A stretch of 64,000 nt of DNA, taken from NCBI GenBank assembly GCA_947095535.1, contig OX352773.1:269940515-270004514 (forward strand), given 5' to 3'. The notes beneath the pieces were generated by a model. The model made no database searches, was not told the origin of the DNA, and worked only from the letters and a program-made list of their open reading frames with translations. Of this stretch, positions 12,481 to 24,539 are shown one piece after another. Position numbers and translations under genes: made by a program. The stretch's first letter is position 1; each line of letters opens with the position of its first letter. The DNA comes from Poecilobothrus nobilitatus. Its lineage: Eukaryota > Arthropoda > Insecta > Diptera > Dolichopodidae.

Positions 12481-12600
12481 TTAAATAATAATAAGTATGA
12501 TAGGCATGTTATAAACAATTGTTCAGTTAAGAAATATTATATATTATTTTTATATAGTAGGTATATTGAATATTTTATTATCTATTTAAGTATAATTACA

Positions 12601-14172
12601 TTTTTATACCCGTACGATAGGATCGGGTATAATAAAATTACTCCTCCGTTTGTAACACCTTGAAATAAGCGAGCTAGATATACCTTCAAAGGTATGGATC
12701 GGATCAGGAAAAAATTCTAAGACTTTTGAGCCATGTCCGTCCGTCCATCCGTCAGCACGCTAACTCAAAAACTAAGAAAGCTAGAATCTTGAAATTTACA
12801 CAAAATATTCTGGGAGTAATTTGTAGGTTCCCTATTTTTTTTGGTTGAGTTTGGACCAAGCCTTAGGGTAGCTCTCGAACACCTAACTTTTAGATCCCCA
12901 CATTTTTTTTGCAATAGAGCTATGAAATTTTAACTACTGATAGATCTCACAAAAATATTAATTTTATTTTGAATAACTTTTTTTTGTAGCCCCACCCGTT
13001 ACGGAGCTACAGCTCCCCAAAGGTTCAAAAACGCTCTATATTTAAATTGTTATAGCACAAGTTGTATTAGGTATATCTTCATTTTGAAAACGCCAAACGA
13101 TTACTACTTTCATTAGCTTTAAAAGTATATATACAATAAATATATATTTGTGGCATACGGTGTCTTAATTTACTGTTATGTGAAACTCAAATTTTGCAAA
13201 ATCCTTCAACCCTTCTATCTTCTAAACGGTTTAAGTTGGAAACTTGAAATTTTGACAGAAGTTAGATCTTTGAAAATAAGTATGAGTCATTTTTTTTGTA
13301 TCACCCCCCGTTTAGGAGCTGTAAGGGGTCAAAAACTGAAAATTTCCTATTTTTAAACACCTGTAACTTGAACACCTGTTAACATTTTTTTGAAGTAATA
13401 CACAAAAATTAAAGCTTCAACATTATACTTTTATTTCTGTTAATAACTTTTTTTAATAATATAGGGTTACTTTATAATTGACGAAAGTGTTACTTGAATT
13501 TTTCAAATTTTCTAACAAATTTCTTCAACAAATTTTTTGCATTTTGTTTTACTCGATAATTTGAAATTGTTGAGGATATAATGCGTAGTACATAAAAATG
13601 TAAATAAATAAACAACATAACGTTTGCTTGAAGAATTTTTATTTATATGATATTGATATATATACATACTTATATAATATCATGTTTATTTACATATCGT
13701 ATATGTCACTAGTGAATGAATGATAAGAGTATAGATGTATATTATATAGCGCCGTATTTACATACATATATGTATTTTATTCTACTTATAAGAAATTATT
13801 CTGTCAATGGAATATTTAAATATAATATAATATAATATTTAAAATTATATTTACTATTTTGTACTAAGTAAATTTAATATACATTTACCGCTTAGTATTA
13901 AATGGTACTATAGAATATTTGAAAAAGTTTTGGATTGATAATCGTTATGTGAAAGGTTAGAATCTGCTTTTGAAGAATGTACATATAAACATATAGTTTG
14001 AATATATGTACAACCCATAGTACTAGAAATTATAAAATTCACCCAAATTATTTTGAAATACTAAAATATTAAAAAAATAATATTGTAAGCAGAGTGACAG
14101 GCTGTGAACATACTAACGGTTCGTACGGGTATCTAAGAGTTGACAAAGTCAACTGTATTCTTCCTCGTTTTT
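12601..14172 (+). mobile_element. Helentron/INE-1-like element, family A copy 2 (full length)
   Basis: Complete copy of about 1.57 kb. The 5' motif ATACCCGTACGA (12606-12617) is the exact reverse complement of TCGTACGGGTAT near the 3' end (14121-14132), giving a perfect 12-bp subterminal inverted repeat. A further inverted half (ATCGGGTAT) makes the 5' end itself palindromic. After the 3' motif comes a hairpin, GTTGACAAAGTCAAC (14139-14153), then TTCTTCCTCGTTTTT. INE-1/DINE-1 elements of Drosophila have this same order: palindromic 5' end, GTCCGTCC run, 3' GGGTAT, hairpin, CTTGTTTT. The short ORF at its start is chance. Confidence 0.8.
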
Positions 14173-17100
14173 CTTTTAATATAAGATCTCTTCCCCTTTA
14201 AGCAATACACGTCCAAATGTCCAAAATAATGTTTCATTTTCTTCTATTTTTTTACTTAAAAAAAATAAGCGCAAATGTATCATGCCATTTTGAAGTTTAT
14301 ATTAATTGTAATTGAAAGAAAGAAATCGTCTTGAAACCATCACATTATCAATAATTTTAACAACTAAAGATGCTTTGAAAGCTTTGGTGGTATAGGAAAG
14401 TTTCAACATTCTTCTCTTATGATAAATTCAAATGTTTGGAAATCAAATATGTAATTAAATTGATTAACACAACTAAATGTTTTTTTTATTAAGATATTTT
14501 TGTTCAATTTGAAATATAAAATTTAATAAATTTAATAGCTGTTAGTAAAGATATATGATATTTATGTATATGTTTAGCACCATAATAAGGTTATAACTAT
14601 TGATTAGCGGGAAATTGAGATGAAAATACGAAATTTTGGATAATATTTGGGGAAATTTGACAATTTGGAATTGGCAACCCTTCATATAGCTGGCCACAAA
14701 TAAAGACAATGTTCATTTAATTTTTCTCTAACACATACATATGCATACATATATAGATGTATTCTTTAATTATTTATTGAGATAAATCATAACTAATTAC
14801 TAGGGATTTTTAATTTAATACTAGGGACTAATAATTTATTAATATATTATACCAATATTATATTTATTAATATATTAATATTATATTAATATTACACCAA
14901 TTTTCTAAACAAACATCTTAACACTTTCTTCAACAAAAATGATTAAATGACACCTTTCATATACAATTTGTCATTTGCTTCTAGTAGTGACAATTTGTTT
15001 TGACCGAATGAAGTGTGGCTGTTGTTGGCTTATCACTAGATTTATTTAAAATCTCTATTCTAAAGAATCTCTGTATTAAATTATATTATTTAATAAATTA
15101 ATCTTTTAAACATGTTGTTACAGCTTGTTAAATATTACTATAGTAAAAATATGTTTTGTTTTATTTAAATTATTTTCTTAAGTAAAAATAACTAATTCTT
15201 TTAAGCACCTGTGTCAAATGTCATTAAAAGTAGCGTGGTAATATTAATATAATAAAAGAAGAAAATTAAAAGAAAAAAATGGTATAAATTGAAAATTGCT
15301 TTGTTTCTTTAATGGTGTGACAATTAAGTGATTACGACAAAACTTTATGCCTTCGTCACAGCTATCTGCTGTTTTTTTTACATTTCACTAAAATTAATGA
15401 GCGTGGAGTTAAAAATTTATTATGTTATAATAATAATAATAATAATAATAATAATTTATTTTTACATTTAAAGGATATTTAGGTATGGTAAATTTTATCT
15501 TAAATGTAAAATCATAATCTTAATTTTATATTACTGATACTATAGTAAACTGCTTTTTATTGTCAAAATTAAAAATTAAATGTTCATATTTCTGTACATT
15601 TACTTTAGTTTTGTCTCTTATTTATTTTAAAAGTTATTTCATTCTCTACCCCCAAAAAAAATAACTTCTGTAATTTCCTAGGTGCAGGACTCCAAATGTG
15701 CAGAAATAAGTTTATAACATTATTTTCTTAATAAAATGGTTTAAATGACAATTTTTGAATAAAAAATACAATAATATTTTAACTTTATAACTTTTTATTA
15801 AAAAGCTACAAAAACTTGATATTACATAGGAAAGACAATTTATTGAGCTTCAAAAGTCGTACTAAGTTTTCTTCTATGTATAATAGTTTCAAAATTATAT
15901 AAATAAAAAGCTATGCAACTTGTTATAAACTCAGTAATGATTGAAAATTTTCCGCTGAAGTTATGCTGTACATTATTTATTATATATATATATATTTTTT
16001 TTAGTTCTAAAAGTTTACTCCTTTTTCTTCAAAACATATTCAAGTTTTTTCACAGTACGAAGTTATGACCAGTTTGATATGAAATTTCTTTTGAGAAAAG
16101 CTTATTTCCATATATAAAAGACACCATTAATTAATTTGACAAATATATCGTCCGCATGAATTTTAAGAATTTGTTTTTTTTTTCGAAATTTTTAGAAAAC
16201 GGCAAGGGGTTTGATAATGAAATTTTTGTCTTAATATTATTTAAAGATTCTGCCCACACTCTTTTAAAAAAAAATGTTTAGTTTTGAATTAACAAAAAGA
16301 AATAGAAAATATCAAGAAAATAAACTTATTTATATAATTATGAAAAGTAATTAAAGAATTTTGATTGTTAAAGAAATAAATATATATAGTAGATGAAAAG
16401 AGACAAATATATTCAGAATAAGAAAGGATTCGATACATTTTTGAATTTTTCCCTTAAAGGCAAAATAAAAGTTTATACACATTTTATTAATCATGTAGAA
16501 AATTTGATTTTATTTTAATATTTTTTCTTAGAATTATAAAAACTTGTTAGGTTTTAGGTTTTGGCATTTTTGTTAAAAACTTTTCTTAGTTTGTTATTAA
16601 TACTAACATTAATGCCAATCAGTAACATATAATACATTGCGTAAAATTTTCAGTTCAAGGTATCTTTAAAGTTTTTGGTAAGTTTGTTAAAAGTAAGATG
16701 AGATTTTTTATTGAAACAGATTTAAAGAAGTTGTCATAATTTTTTGGATAAAATATACACGTGATCCAAGTTATTTTGTAGGTTTTTGTTTTAAATTTAA
16801 TTAATTTCAATATTACAAAGTTATTATTTTATATATATATATGTACAGCTATATTCAAATGTTTCTAAACATTAACTTGGACTTGATAATCATTACATTT
16901 AAGAGCAAGGAATTACAATTCCATCCCATCTATAAGCATTGGTTTTTTTTCGGAACCTTTTTCTTGACATCAGATTCTTATTTTTGACCAGTTTAGCAAA
17001 ATATTTTACTACTTATTTTAGCAGAGTTTATCACTAAAAATCAGAAAATTGCACGATTTATTTTTTATTTAAACATCTTTACTAATACTTTTGAAGAAAA

Positions 17101-18659
17101 CATGCTGATTTGGTTTTTATAAATAAGCAAACATTACTAAAAAGTCTTCAAAAAGTTTAGTATAAATCGAAATATGTATTTGGTAGACTCCTTATAATCA
17201 GTCTTTTCGATGGGAATTCATTGGAAAAGTTTTATTATACTGAAAAATAAAAATTCGTGAAACTAATAGTTAAGATTAACTTACATTTCTTATTAATTAC
17301 ATTACAGATGTACACTTGAGATGAGCTAAACTGAACAAATTTAGTATATATTTTCAAGGAAACACATTTCAGATTTTATGTGATTGATGTGAGTTCAATT
17401 CATTCACTCAGTTCAATTCATTTAATACTGAGACCATAAACTGTGGAAATAAAGTGCTATTTACTTACGAGTATACAATATTTGTAAAGGGATTTTAATA
17501 TAAATCCTATTTGTGTTTACTATTTGCAAAATGTTTTTATTTATTAATTTTTTTAAAGATAAATTTTTAAAGTAGAGATTTGAAAAAAAAAAAAAAATCT
17601 CTGAATTAATTATAACTATTTAAAATTTTCCTATTTCATATTTATTTTTTAAATACATTTTGATATTCTTTACATTAAATCGGAACTTAGAGTATTCTTT
17701 TGACAAAATAAAATTAAAGTAAAATATTTAATTTTTGTAGTAATTTAATGGCTGTTCTATTTATTTTATATCATATTGTGTTTTTCTGTTTGTTATTTCA
17801 TAGTATAATTGGATTTAAATAAATTTGAATTCATATATTTTTAATCAGCCGTCAGTTTTTTTAGAGCACATTGTATTTAATAAGTATAAAACTTTGGGCT
17901 TTTTATTTTAATACTGTAGGTGCCGTTTCAAGTTTTGATCTGATTTAGTATGAAGCAATTGTGAAATGTTATTAATTTTTTATCCTGTTGCTATATTTGA
18001 ATACTAGATCAATTATATTTCAAAACTAGATCAATAAATCAGGGGTTGTTTTAATATACTTAGTAGATTAATTGATGCTAATTTTCGGCAGTATTATATT
18101 TCAATGAGTTGGGGCGAATAAAAAAATACTATCAAAACTTATTAATTTTTGAAAAATGCATTTTTAAAACAAAATTTAATTTTAAAATCAAAACTGTCTG
18201 CTGTTAAAATAGCAATTCTAACAAGAAGTTTTGTCAAATAAAATTACGTCGCCGTTAAAATGTTAAAATAATGAAACTGTATTCAAGTTTATATAGAATT
18301 TTATAAATAATCAACAGAATACTAAGTTAATAGAAACAGATGAAAACTATTTATTGTTGCACCAGTATGAGCAAAGTTATAGAATCTATCTCGAGATTTT
18401 GATAAAATTCAGATTAAAAGTCAACTAAATTAGAAAAGTAATTAAAGTGAACAACTTTTACCCTTTTAACAGTAATTTTTAACCTTAACATTTACCCTTT
18501 TAACATTTAAAATATGATAGTTAGATTAGAGCAGAAGTAAGTAAATGTTCACCTTTGGTTAACATCGGCCTTTAAATTGATCCTCCCAAAAAAAAAATTA
18601 AAATTACTATAAGAAAAATTATAAATTTTGAAGAACAAAAGAATGGTAGCTAATGTGCT
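14173..18659. other. A+T-rich non-coding
   Basis: Contains an AATATTA-rich quasi-palindromic tract (14830-14890) and the AAT microsatellite at 15428. No coding signal or dispersed repeat was recognised over about 4.4 kb, the longest quiet stretch. It may be intronic. Confidence 0.5.
15428..15455. repeat. (AAT)n microsatellite
   Basis: Eight to nine AAT units in otherwise unremarkable A+T-rich sequence. Confidence 0.95.
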
Positions 18660-18732
18660 AACCTAAGTGCTTTAAATTAGCACATTGAAAATGTACATCT
18701 TTCAAAACCTTTCGTTTTACATACTACCTTGT
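18660..18732 (+). mobile_element. Family B 3'-end fragment
   Basis: GAAAATGTACATCTTTCAAA, then AACCTTTCGTTTTACATAC and TACCTTGTTT, correspond to the 3' inverted motif, hairpin and CTTGTTT terminus of family B. Just upstream, CTAATGTGCTA and TTAGCACATTG form a second copy of the end palindrome, so this may be a very short deletion derivative made mostly of ends. Confidence 0.5.
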
Positions 18733-20552
18733 TTATAAAATAAATTGAATAAACATCAGTACATGCTCCAGACTTGAAAAATACTATTGATCGCATTTTA
18801 TTCAACCTTTATAAATATACCAGTATATTGTTGATGTCCTCTTATGATTGAAAACGATGATGATTGGAAAATGATTGTATATCCATTATGTGACATAACA
18901 CATACATAGACATAACTATACATAATATAACACAAAGCATGTTTGCAAATAGAAGGTTATTAATAGTTCATTCGTCTAATAGACGACAACGATATGAAAA
19001 AAAGGATAGCAAATATTATTAATTATGAAAGAAAAAATGTACTCAACCAATTGACATCGTTTTTCTTGTCGTTATATATTTATTTTATACTCGTATTCTC
19101 CGTTTAATAAAAAAAAAAAAAACAAGAAAAAACTTTTTATTATAATCTAAAAATATGTTGACATGATGGGTTTTTAATGGAATGACTTTTTTTCAACTAA
19201 TAATTGGGAAATTGTATAAAGAATAAACTAAAATGTGAATCAAGGAAACGATTTTGTTATTGACTAGAATAAACGAGTTTTTTTTTTGTTGAAAATTGCT
19301 GGAAAAATGTGAAAAAAAAATTTGACTTTTAATCGAATTGCTATAAACAAGTTAATTTTTTTTTTTAAATTTATAGAATTTAACAAAATATGTTGCAGTG
19401 TTTTCTGTTTTTTATTCAATAAAAAATTTTAAGTTTTTTCATCAGAAAACTTTAATAAAAATATTTAAAAAAAATATAAAATTGTTAGAAATGATTAGAA
19501 AAATTCGATAGTGACTATAATTAGTGCTTTGTAATTTGTTGTATTATTTATATGTATGTACTCAACATTCATGTTAAAGCCGGATAACGGTATGTTGAAT
19601 ACAAATCAATATAAGATATTATTAGAGTTAATTCCATTCGTAGATAATGGGATTACAGATATTTTTTAAATTTAAAATTTTATATCAAATATTGAATATT
19701 GAATGGTAAATACACTTTACTGCAAACAGATACGTATAGGATTTTAACTTCCTCGTAAATGCAAAAGGTATTTTCTAATAATCTAAATTTTAAGATCTTA
19801 AATATTTTCCAAAGTCTAAATATTTTCGACTAATCTAACCTTAGTCTTTATTTTTTTTGTTTTGTTTAATTAATATATATGTTTACTATGCAAATATGTT
19901 TTGTTTTGTGTTTTTATATACCTATCTAATTTGTATAGAATAACTTGAGAGAAAGTTTAATTTAGTTAATTAAAACCAGTATTCGCTCGTTCCTCGAAAT
20001 TCGAGGTTTTTATAATAAGTAATTGCAATTCACGCAATCAATACAAATACATATTTGGGATTTTTTAAATTTACTCTATTAAATGTTTATGATAGTCGTC
20101 AAAGGGATTTTTGAAAAGGAAGGAAAGCAAAGAAAAAAAAGAGGAAAATTTAAAATTTAATGGAAACAAAAGAACAACAAAAGAGCGTCTAATTTGAATA
20201 TATTATAGAATATATAGATTACACTATATAATTTTTTATATATTATACGTTTTTATAAAAATGGAAAATTAATAATGATCGGTTGACAAATTATTGAGTA
20301 AAAAGGTTTTAAATATCTATCGTTTTAAATATTATGATTTGTTGAAATTACTCCATCTAGAAAAAAAAACTAAGTTTTAATTACTTTGGGTTATAGATCT
20401 AATTATGTGAAAAGTGAACTGGAAAACACTTCATTTTATTAAAAGTATTTTATTTAAAAAAAATAAATTATTCATTACAAAATGTAATAGATGCTAAAAT
20501 ATAATATTTAATAATGCACCACGTCACACGTATAAATATTAATCAAAATGCT
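18733..20552. other. A+T-rich non-coding
   Basis: Nothing coding. A short stem CCTCGAA/TTCGAGG lies at 19994-20008, in wording similar to family H blocks (CTCGTTCCTC). Confidence 0.5.
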
Positions 20553-20676
20553 TCCGGAGAATTGATAATTTTCAAAACAAAATTTTGCTTTCCGTTATAT
20601 GAAACTTAAATATTAAATTGCAAAAAATTGTATAATTTTAATATTGATTTATAAAGCTGTTTGGCGTTTTTTAATG
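20553..20676 (-). mobile_element. Older family B copy, left half split by insertion
   Basis: CCGTTATATGAAACTTAAAT, ATTGTATAATTTTAATATTG and TTGGCGTTTT match the B body diverged by many substitutions. The matching sequence stops exactly at the 3' terminus of the element at 20677 and resumes after its 5' terminus at about 22962, so this is one half of an interrupted copy. Confidence 0.6.
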
Positions 20677-20883
20677 AAAACAAGGTAGAATGTAAACCAA
20701 CGGTTTTTAAAAGCGCACATTTTCAAAACTCAATACAAATTGTTTAGAAGTGTGACTTACACAAAAATTTGAAAATTTCATGTAATAAGAAAAAACTTGA
20801 AAATAAGACATTTTTGAGATTTTGAGGGGACGTAAGTCCGGAATCCTATATAACTAAGAAAAGCTGTTAACACACGTAAAAAT

Positions 20884-22314
20884 ATATTATTGAAGCTTTA
20901 ATTTTTATGTCTTGCCGAAGAAAAGTTTTTACAGGTGCCTAAGTTACAGGTGTCTAAAAATAGCAAATTTTCAATTTTTGAGGCGTAATAACTCTTAAAG
21001 AGGGGGCGTTACCAAAAAATTTTCTGAGCAAACTTATACTAATTCTAAAAGTTCTTTCTTGTCTCAAAATTTCAGGTTCCTATCTAAAGGGGTGCCGGAG
21101 TTATGAAAAAAGAAATTTCATGCAAAATGTGGTTTTCACATAACGGTAAATTTAAATCGTAAATTACAAAATATTACATAATTTTGATATTGTTTTATAT
21201 AGATAATAAAATTTTCGATCTTCTGACGGTTTTAGATTGCAAAACTATTACGCAAAGCCCGAGATATATACATCTGAAAATGGAGCTTTTTTACAATTTT
21301 GAAGAGCTGCAGCTTTGGAACCCTTTACAACTAAAATAAACCTTTCACACACGTAAAAATATATTATTGTAGCTTTCATTTTCATGTCTTGCCGAAGAAA
21401 AATTTTTACAGGTGCCTAAGTTACAGGTGTCTAAAAATAGCAAATTTTCAATTTTTGAGGCGTAATAACTCTTAAAGAGGGGGCGTTACCAAAAAATTTT
21501 CTGAGGAAACTTATACTAATTCTAAACGTTCTTTCTTGTCTCAAAATTTCAGGTTCCTATCTAAAGGGGTGCCGGAGTTATGAAAAAAGAAATTTCATGC
21601 AAAATGTGGTTTTCACATAACGGTAAATTTAAATCGTAAATTACAAAATATTACATAATTTTGATATTGTTTTATATAGATAATAAAATTTTCGATCTTC
21701 TGACGGTTTTAGATTGCAAAACTATTACGCAAAGCCCGAGATATATACATCTGAAAATGGAGCTTTTTTACAATTTTGAAGAGCTGCAGCTTTGGAACCC
21801 TTTACAACTAAAATAAACCTTTCACACACGTAAAAATATATTATTGTAGCTTTCATTTTCATGTCTTGCCGAAGAAAAATTTTTACAGGTGCCTAAGTTA
21901 CAGGTGTCTAAAAATAGCAAATTTTCAATTTTTGAGGCGTAATAACTCTTAAAGAGGGGGCGTTACCAAAAAATTTTCTGAGGAAACTTATACTAATTCT
22001 AAACGTTCTTTCTTGTCTCAAAATTTCAGGTTCCTATCTAAAGGGGTGCCGGAGTTATGAAAAAAGAAATTTCATGCAAAATGTGGTTTTCACATAACGG
22101 TAAATTTAAATCGTAAATTACATAATATTACATAATTTTGATATTGTTTTATATAGATAATAAAATTTTCGATCTTCTGCCGGTTTTAGATTGCAAAACT
22201 ATTACGCAGAGCCCGAGATATATACATCTGAAAATGGGGCTTTTTTACAATTTTGAAGAGCTGCAACTTTGGAACCCTTTACAATTAAAATAAACCTTTC
22301 ACACACGTAAAAAT
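20884..22314 (-). repeat. 477-bp tandem array (three units) inside element B
   Basis: Units end at 21360, 21837 and 22314, marked by GTAAAAATATATTATTG at exactly 477-bp spacing. Units 1 and 2 differ at about six sites, all within the first 167 bp. Units 2 and 3 differ at about six sites, all beyond position 285. A fourth, clearly diverged unit continues to about 22700. Each unit carries the element B body segments GTGCCGGAGTTATGAAAAA and TTTTCACATAACGGTAAATT. Confidence 0.9.
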
Positions 22315-22861
22315 ATATTATTGTAGCTTTAATTTTTACATCTTGCAGAAGTAAAATGTGTGCAGGTTCCTAAGTTACAGGTATTTAAAAATAGCAAATT
22401 TTCAATTTTTAAGCCCTAATAGCTCATAAACAGGGGGTGGTCCGAAAAAATTTTCTGAGGAAACTTATACTAATTCTAAAAGTTCTTTCTTGCCTCAAAA
22501 TTTCAAGCTTGTATCTAGAAGCGTGCCGGAGTTATGAAAGTAGAAAAATCATGCAAAATTTGGTTTTCACATAACGGTAAATTTAAATACTAAATTTAAA
22601 AAAATTGTATAATTTTGATATTAATTTACAAAGATAAAAGAAATACCTGTCGAATGACGTTTTCAGATTGAAAAAATCTTAAGCAGAACATAAGATATAT
22701 GCATTTAAAAATAGGGCTTTTTCAAAGTTTGAGGGGGTGTAGCTCCGTAATGGGGGGGGGCTACATGAAAAAGTTGTTCCACAAAATTATTTTTTTTATA
22801 AGACCTACCTATGGTTAAAATTTTTTTTCTCTATCTTTAACGGTGTAGAAGTTTTGTAAAC

Positions 22862-22907
22862 AGACGGACGGACGGACGGACGGACGGACGGACGGACGGA
22901 CGGACAG
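22862..22907. repeat. (GGAC)n microsatellite in family B 5' end
   Basis: About eleven GGAC units between GTTTTGTAAACAGAC and AGAGTGAAACTAATAAG. The same site in the copies at 9225 and 11186 has one or two units. Confidence 0.95.
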
Positions 22908-22959
22908 AGTGAAACTAATAAGCACATTTTTTCAAAATTTTTTTGGAAATGTGCTAAAA

Positions 22960-23140
22960 AGGTAAACAGAACCTGTGATATTCACATTTGGAAAAAGAGC
23001 GATGGGGCCAGATAAAAAAATTTATTTCTGTTGAGACACCTAGCCATGGTTAATATTTCATTGTTATATCTGGATGGACAGACGGACGGACAAAGTAAAA
23101 TTAATAAGCAAATTGTTCAAATTTTTTTAAAAATGAAAAC
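22960..23140 (-). mobile_element. Older family B copy, right half split by insertion
   Basis: It continues the body where 20676 stops: AACAGAACCTGTGATATTC matches the family's GCAGAACATAAGATATATGC. The family 5' end follows: AGCCATGGTTAATATT, a GGACAGACGGACGGAC run, AAAATTAATAAGCAAATTG, then a decayed palindrome. The 76-residue ORF across it is chance. Confidence 0.6.
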
Positions 23141-23364
23141 GTGGTTTGTATTATTTTTAAATATTAAATTATTGATAAACCACATTCGTTTAAAAACTAA
23201 TTATACAATATATTATTACGTAATATTATGTATCAGAATAAAAATTAATATCTGTGAATAAAAATTAAAATATGTAGATAGTTAGGTATACCTAGTGTCT
23301 ACTGTGTATGGATTTTTTATTTAACATTGTGGAAATATGTAATTTGTAGTGTAAGTTTACAAAT

Positions 23365-23600
23365 AAACGAGGAAGATTGTAGAGTTGATTGTGGCAACTC
23401 TAAGACATTTGCACGAACATATACTGTTTCCATAAACATTTAATCATCTTTTAGAAAATTTAAGATATCTGACTTAATTAACTGTTAACAACTCAATTTT
23501 GGAGTTGAATAACAGTTACTTGTACTAAACGAACCTGTTGCTCTAGAATCTAGACCAACCAATTTTACAGAAGTTGTTGGGATGGGATGGGATGGGATGA
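23365..23600 (-). mobile_element. Family C element, 3' part
   Basis: It starts with AAACGAGGAAGATTG (terminus in reverse) and the hairpin GAGTTGATTGTGGCAACTC (23382-23400), then GAACATATACTGTTTCCATA and a GTTGCTCTAGAATCTAGACC stretch. The element is cut at a short GGGAT repeat (about 23579-23600). Confidence 0.6.
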
Positions 23601-23689
23601 TGATTTATTATTTCAAAATTTGTTAAAACACGATAACCCATTTAAAATTTTTCTGTTTTAGAATATTTTTCCTAATTATTTTAAAAGAT

Positions 23690-23850
23690 GGACAAGTTTT
23701 ATGATAATATACCTTCTGTGACAATTGCTTAGTTTGACGCAACAGGTTCGGGTAATTGTTATATCTTGGCACATAATTAAGTTAAACATCTGAAATTTTG
23801 CAAAAGTGGCAATAGCTTTTGTCAAATTTGTAACTGGACAATTTCTTAAA
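23690..23850 (+). mobile_element. Family C fragment, opposite orientation
   Basis: ACGCAACAGGTTCGGGTAAT, then CATCTGAAATTTTGCAAAAG, matches the plus-strand family C body (compare 62590-62620). It lies about 90 bp from a minus-strand C fragment, so the two form an imperfect inverted pair. Confidence 0.4.
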
Positions 23851-24539
23851 AATATAAAAGTTATTTATTTGTACAAGTTTCCAATTATTTCAAATTATAG
23901 ATATTTAATCCTTTTAGTGAATGACGGTAAGTTAATTGAGTTTTTTACATATTCAAATTATTAAAAGTCATGATACTAAAGTGCTATTTCTCAATATACG
24001 GTCGTTTTATAATTTATAATGGTAATTAGGAGACAGTGATAGTCATAAAGATTATTATTTCTATTTATTCTAATTATTTTATTTTTTATTTTTTATATTA
24101 TGATATTCTAGATCGTTTTTCAAAAATTCTTTTATGTCTTTTGTTACTCTATTACTTTATAGTTATTATTATCACTTGATTTGATTTAACAAAAGATTTG
24201 CTTTACACGCACTATAGCATTTTATAAATAATAATATTATATTTTGTCTATTCCTAATTCATATCTGGAACAGAGGCAATTCATTCTTATTAATTTTTAT
24301 TTTATTTTCATATTTTCCATTTCCTTTTGTTCAAAGCTGTTAAATATATTTTTGTGTTGTGTAAAAATAAAAACGATATTAGAGGGATTAACAATTCAAA
24401 GTTTGTTTTGTGAAATCTGTCTGTTTGATAAGTTGAAAATATTAAAAATAACGCCATTTATTTATTTATATAAGAATAGATATGTCTGATTAGAATTAAA
24501 TTGTATATTTTTTACAAATTATTTTTGTTCTGTGGTTTA

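Larger units (their letters stand above)
20677..22958 (-). mobile_element. Helentron-like element, family B copy with tandem array
   Basis: Full-length minus-strand copy. The 3' end (left) reads, on its own strand, AAAACCGTTGGTTTACATT then CTACCTTGTTTT. The 5' palindrome AGCACATTTCC...GAAAAAATGTGCT is at 22920-22955. The body is lengthened by three nearly identical 477-bp units and one diverged unit. The GTCCGTCTG site of other copies is expanded here to about eleven GGAC repeats (22862-22907). It sits inside an older family B copy. Its near-identical units and intact ends suggest recent activity or recent array turnover. Confidence 0.8.

Noticed and set aside
12346..12663. 105-residue plus-strand ORF
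   Set aside because: It spans the 3' end of one repeat, a gap and the 5' end of the next; it is Tyr/Phe/Asn-rich and not conserved between copies.
13150..13356. ORF with relatives at 50089-50370 and 56916-57101
   Set aside because: The similarity is that of three family A copies. The frame is interrupted differently in each and shows no protein features, so it is repeat-derived and not a gene.
20884..22700. Regular repeats considered as a CRISPR-like or satellite locus
   Set aside because: The units are 477 bp with no spacers and lie inside a transposon with defined ends in a eukaryotic genome.
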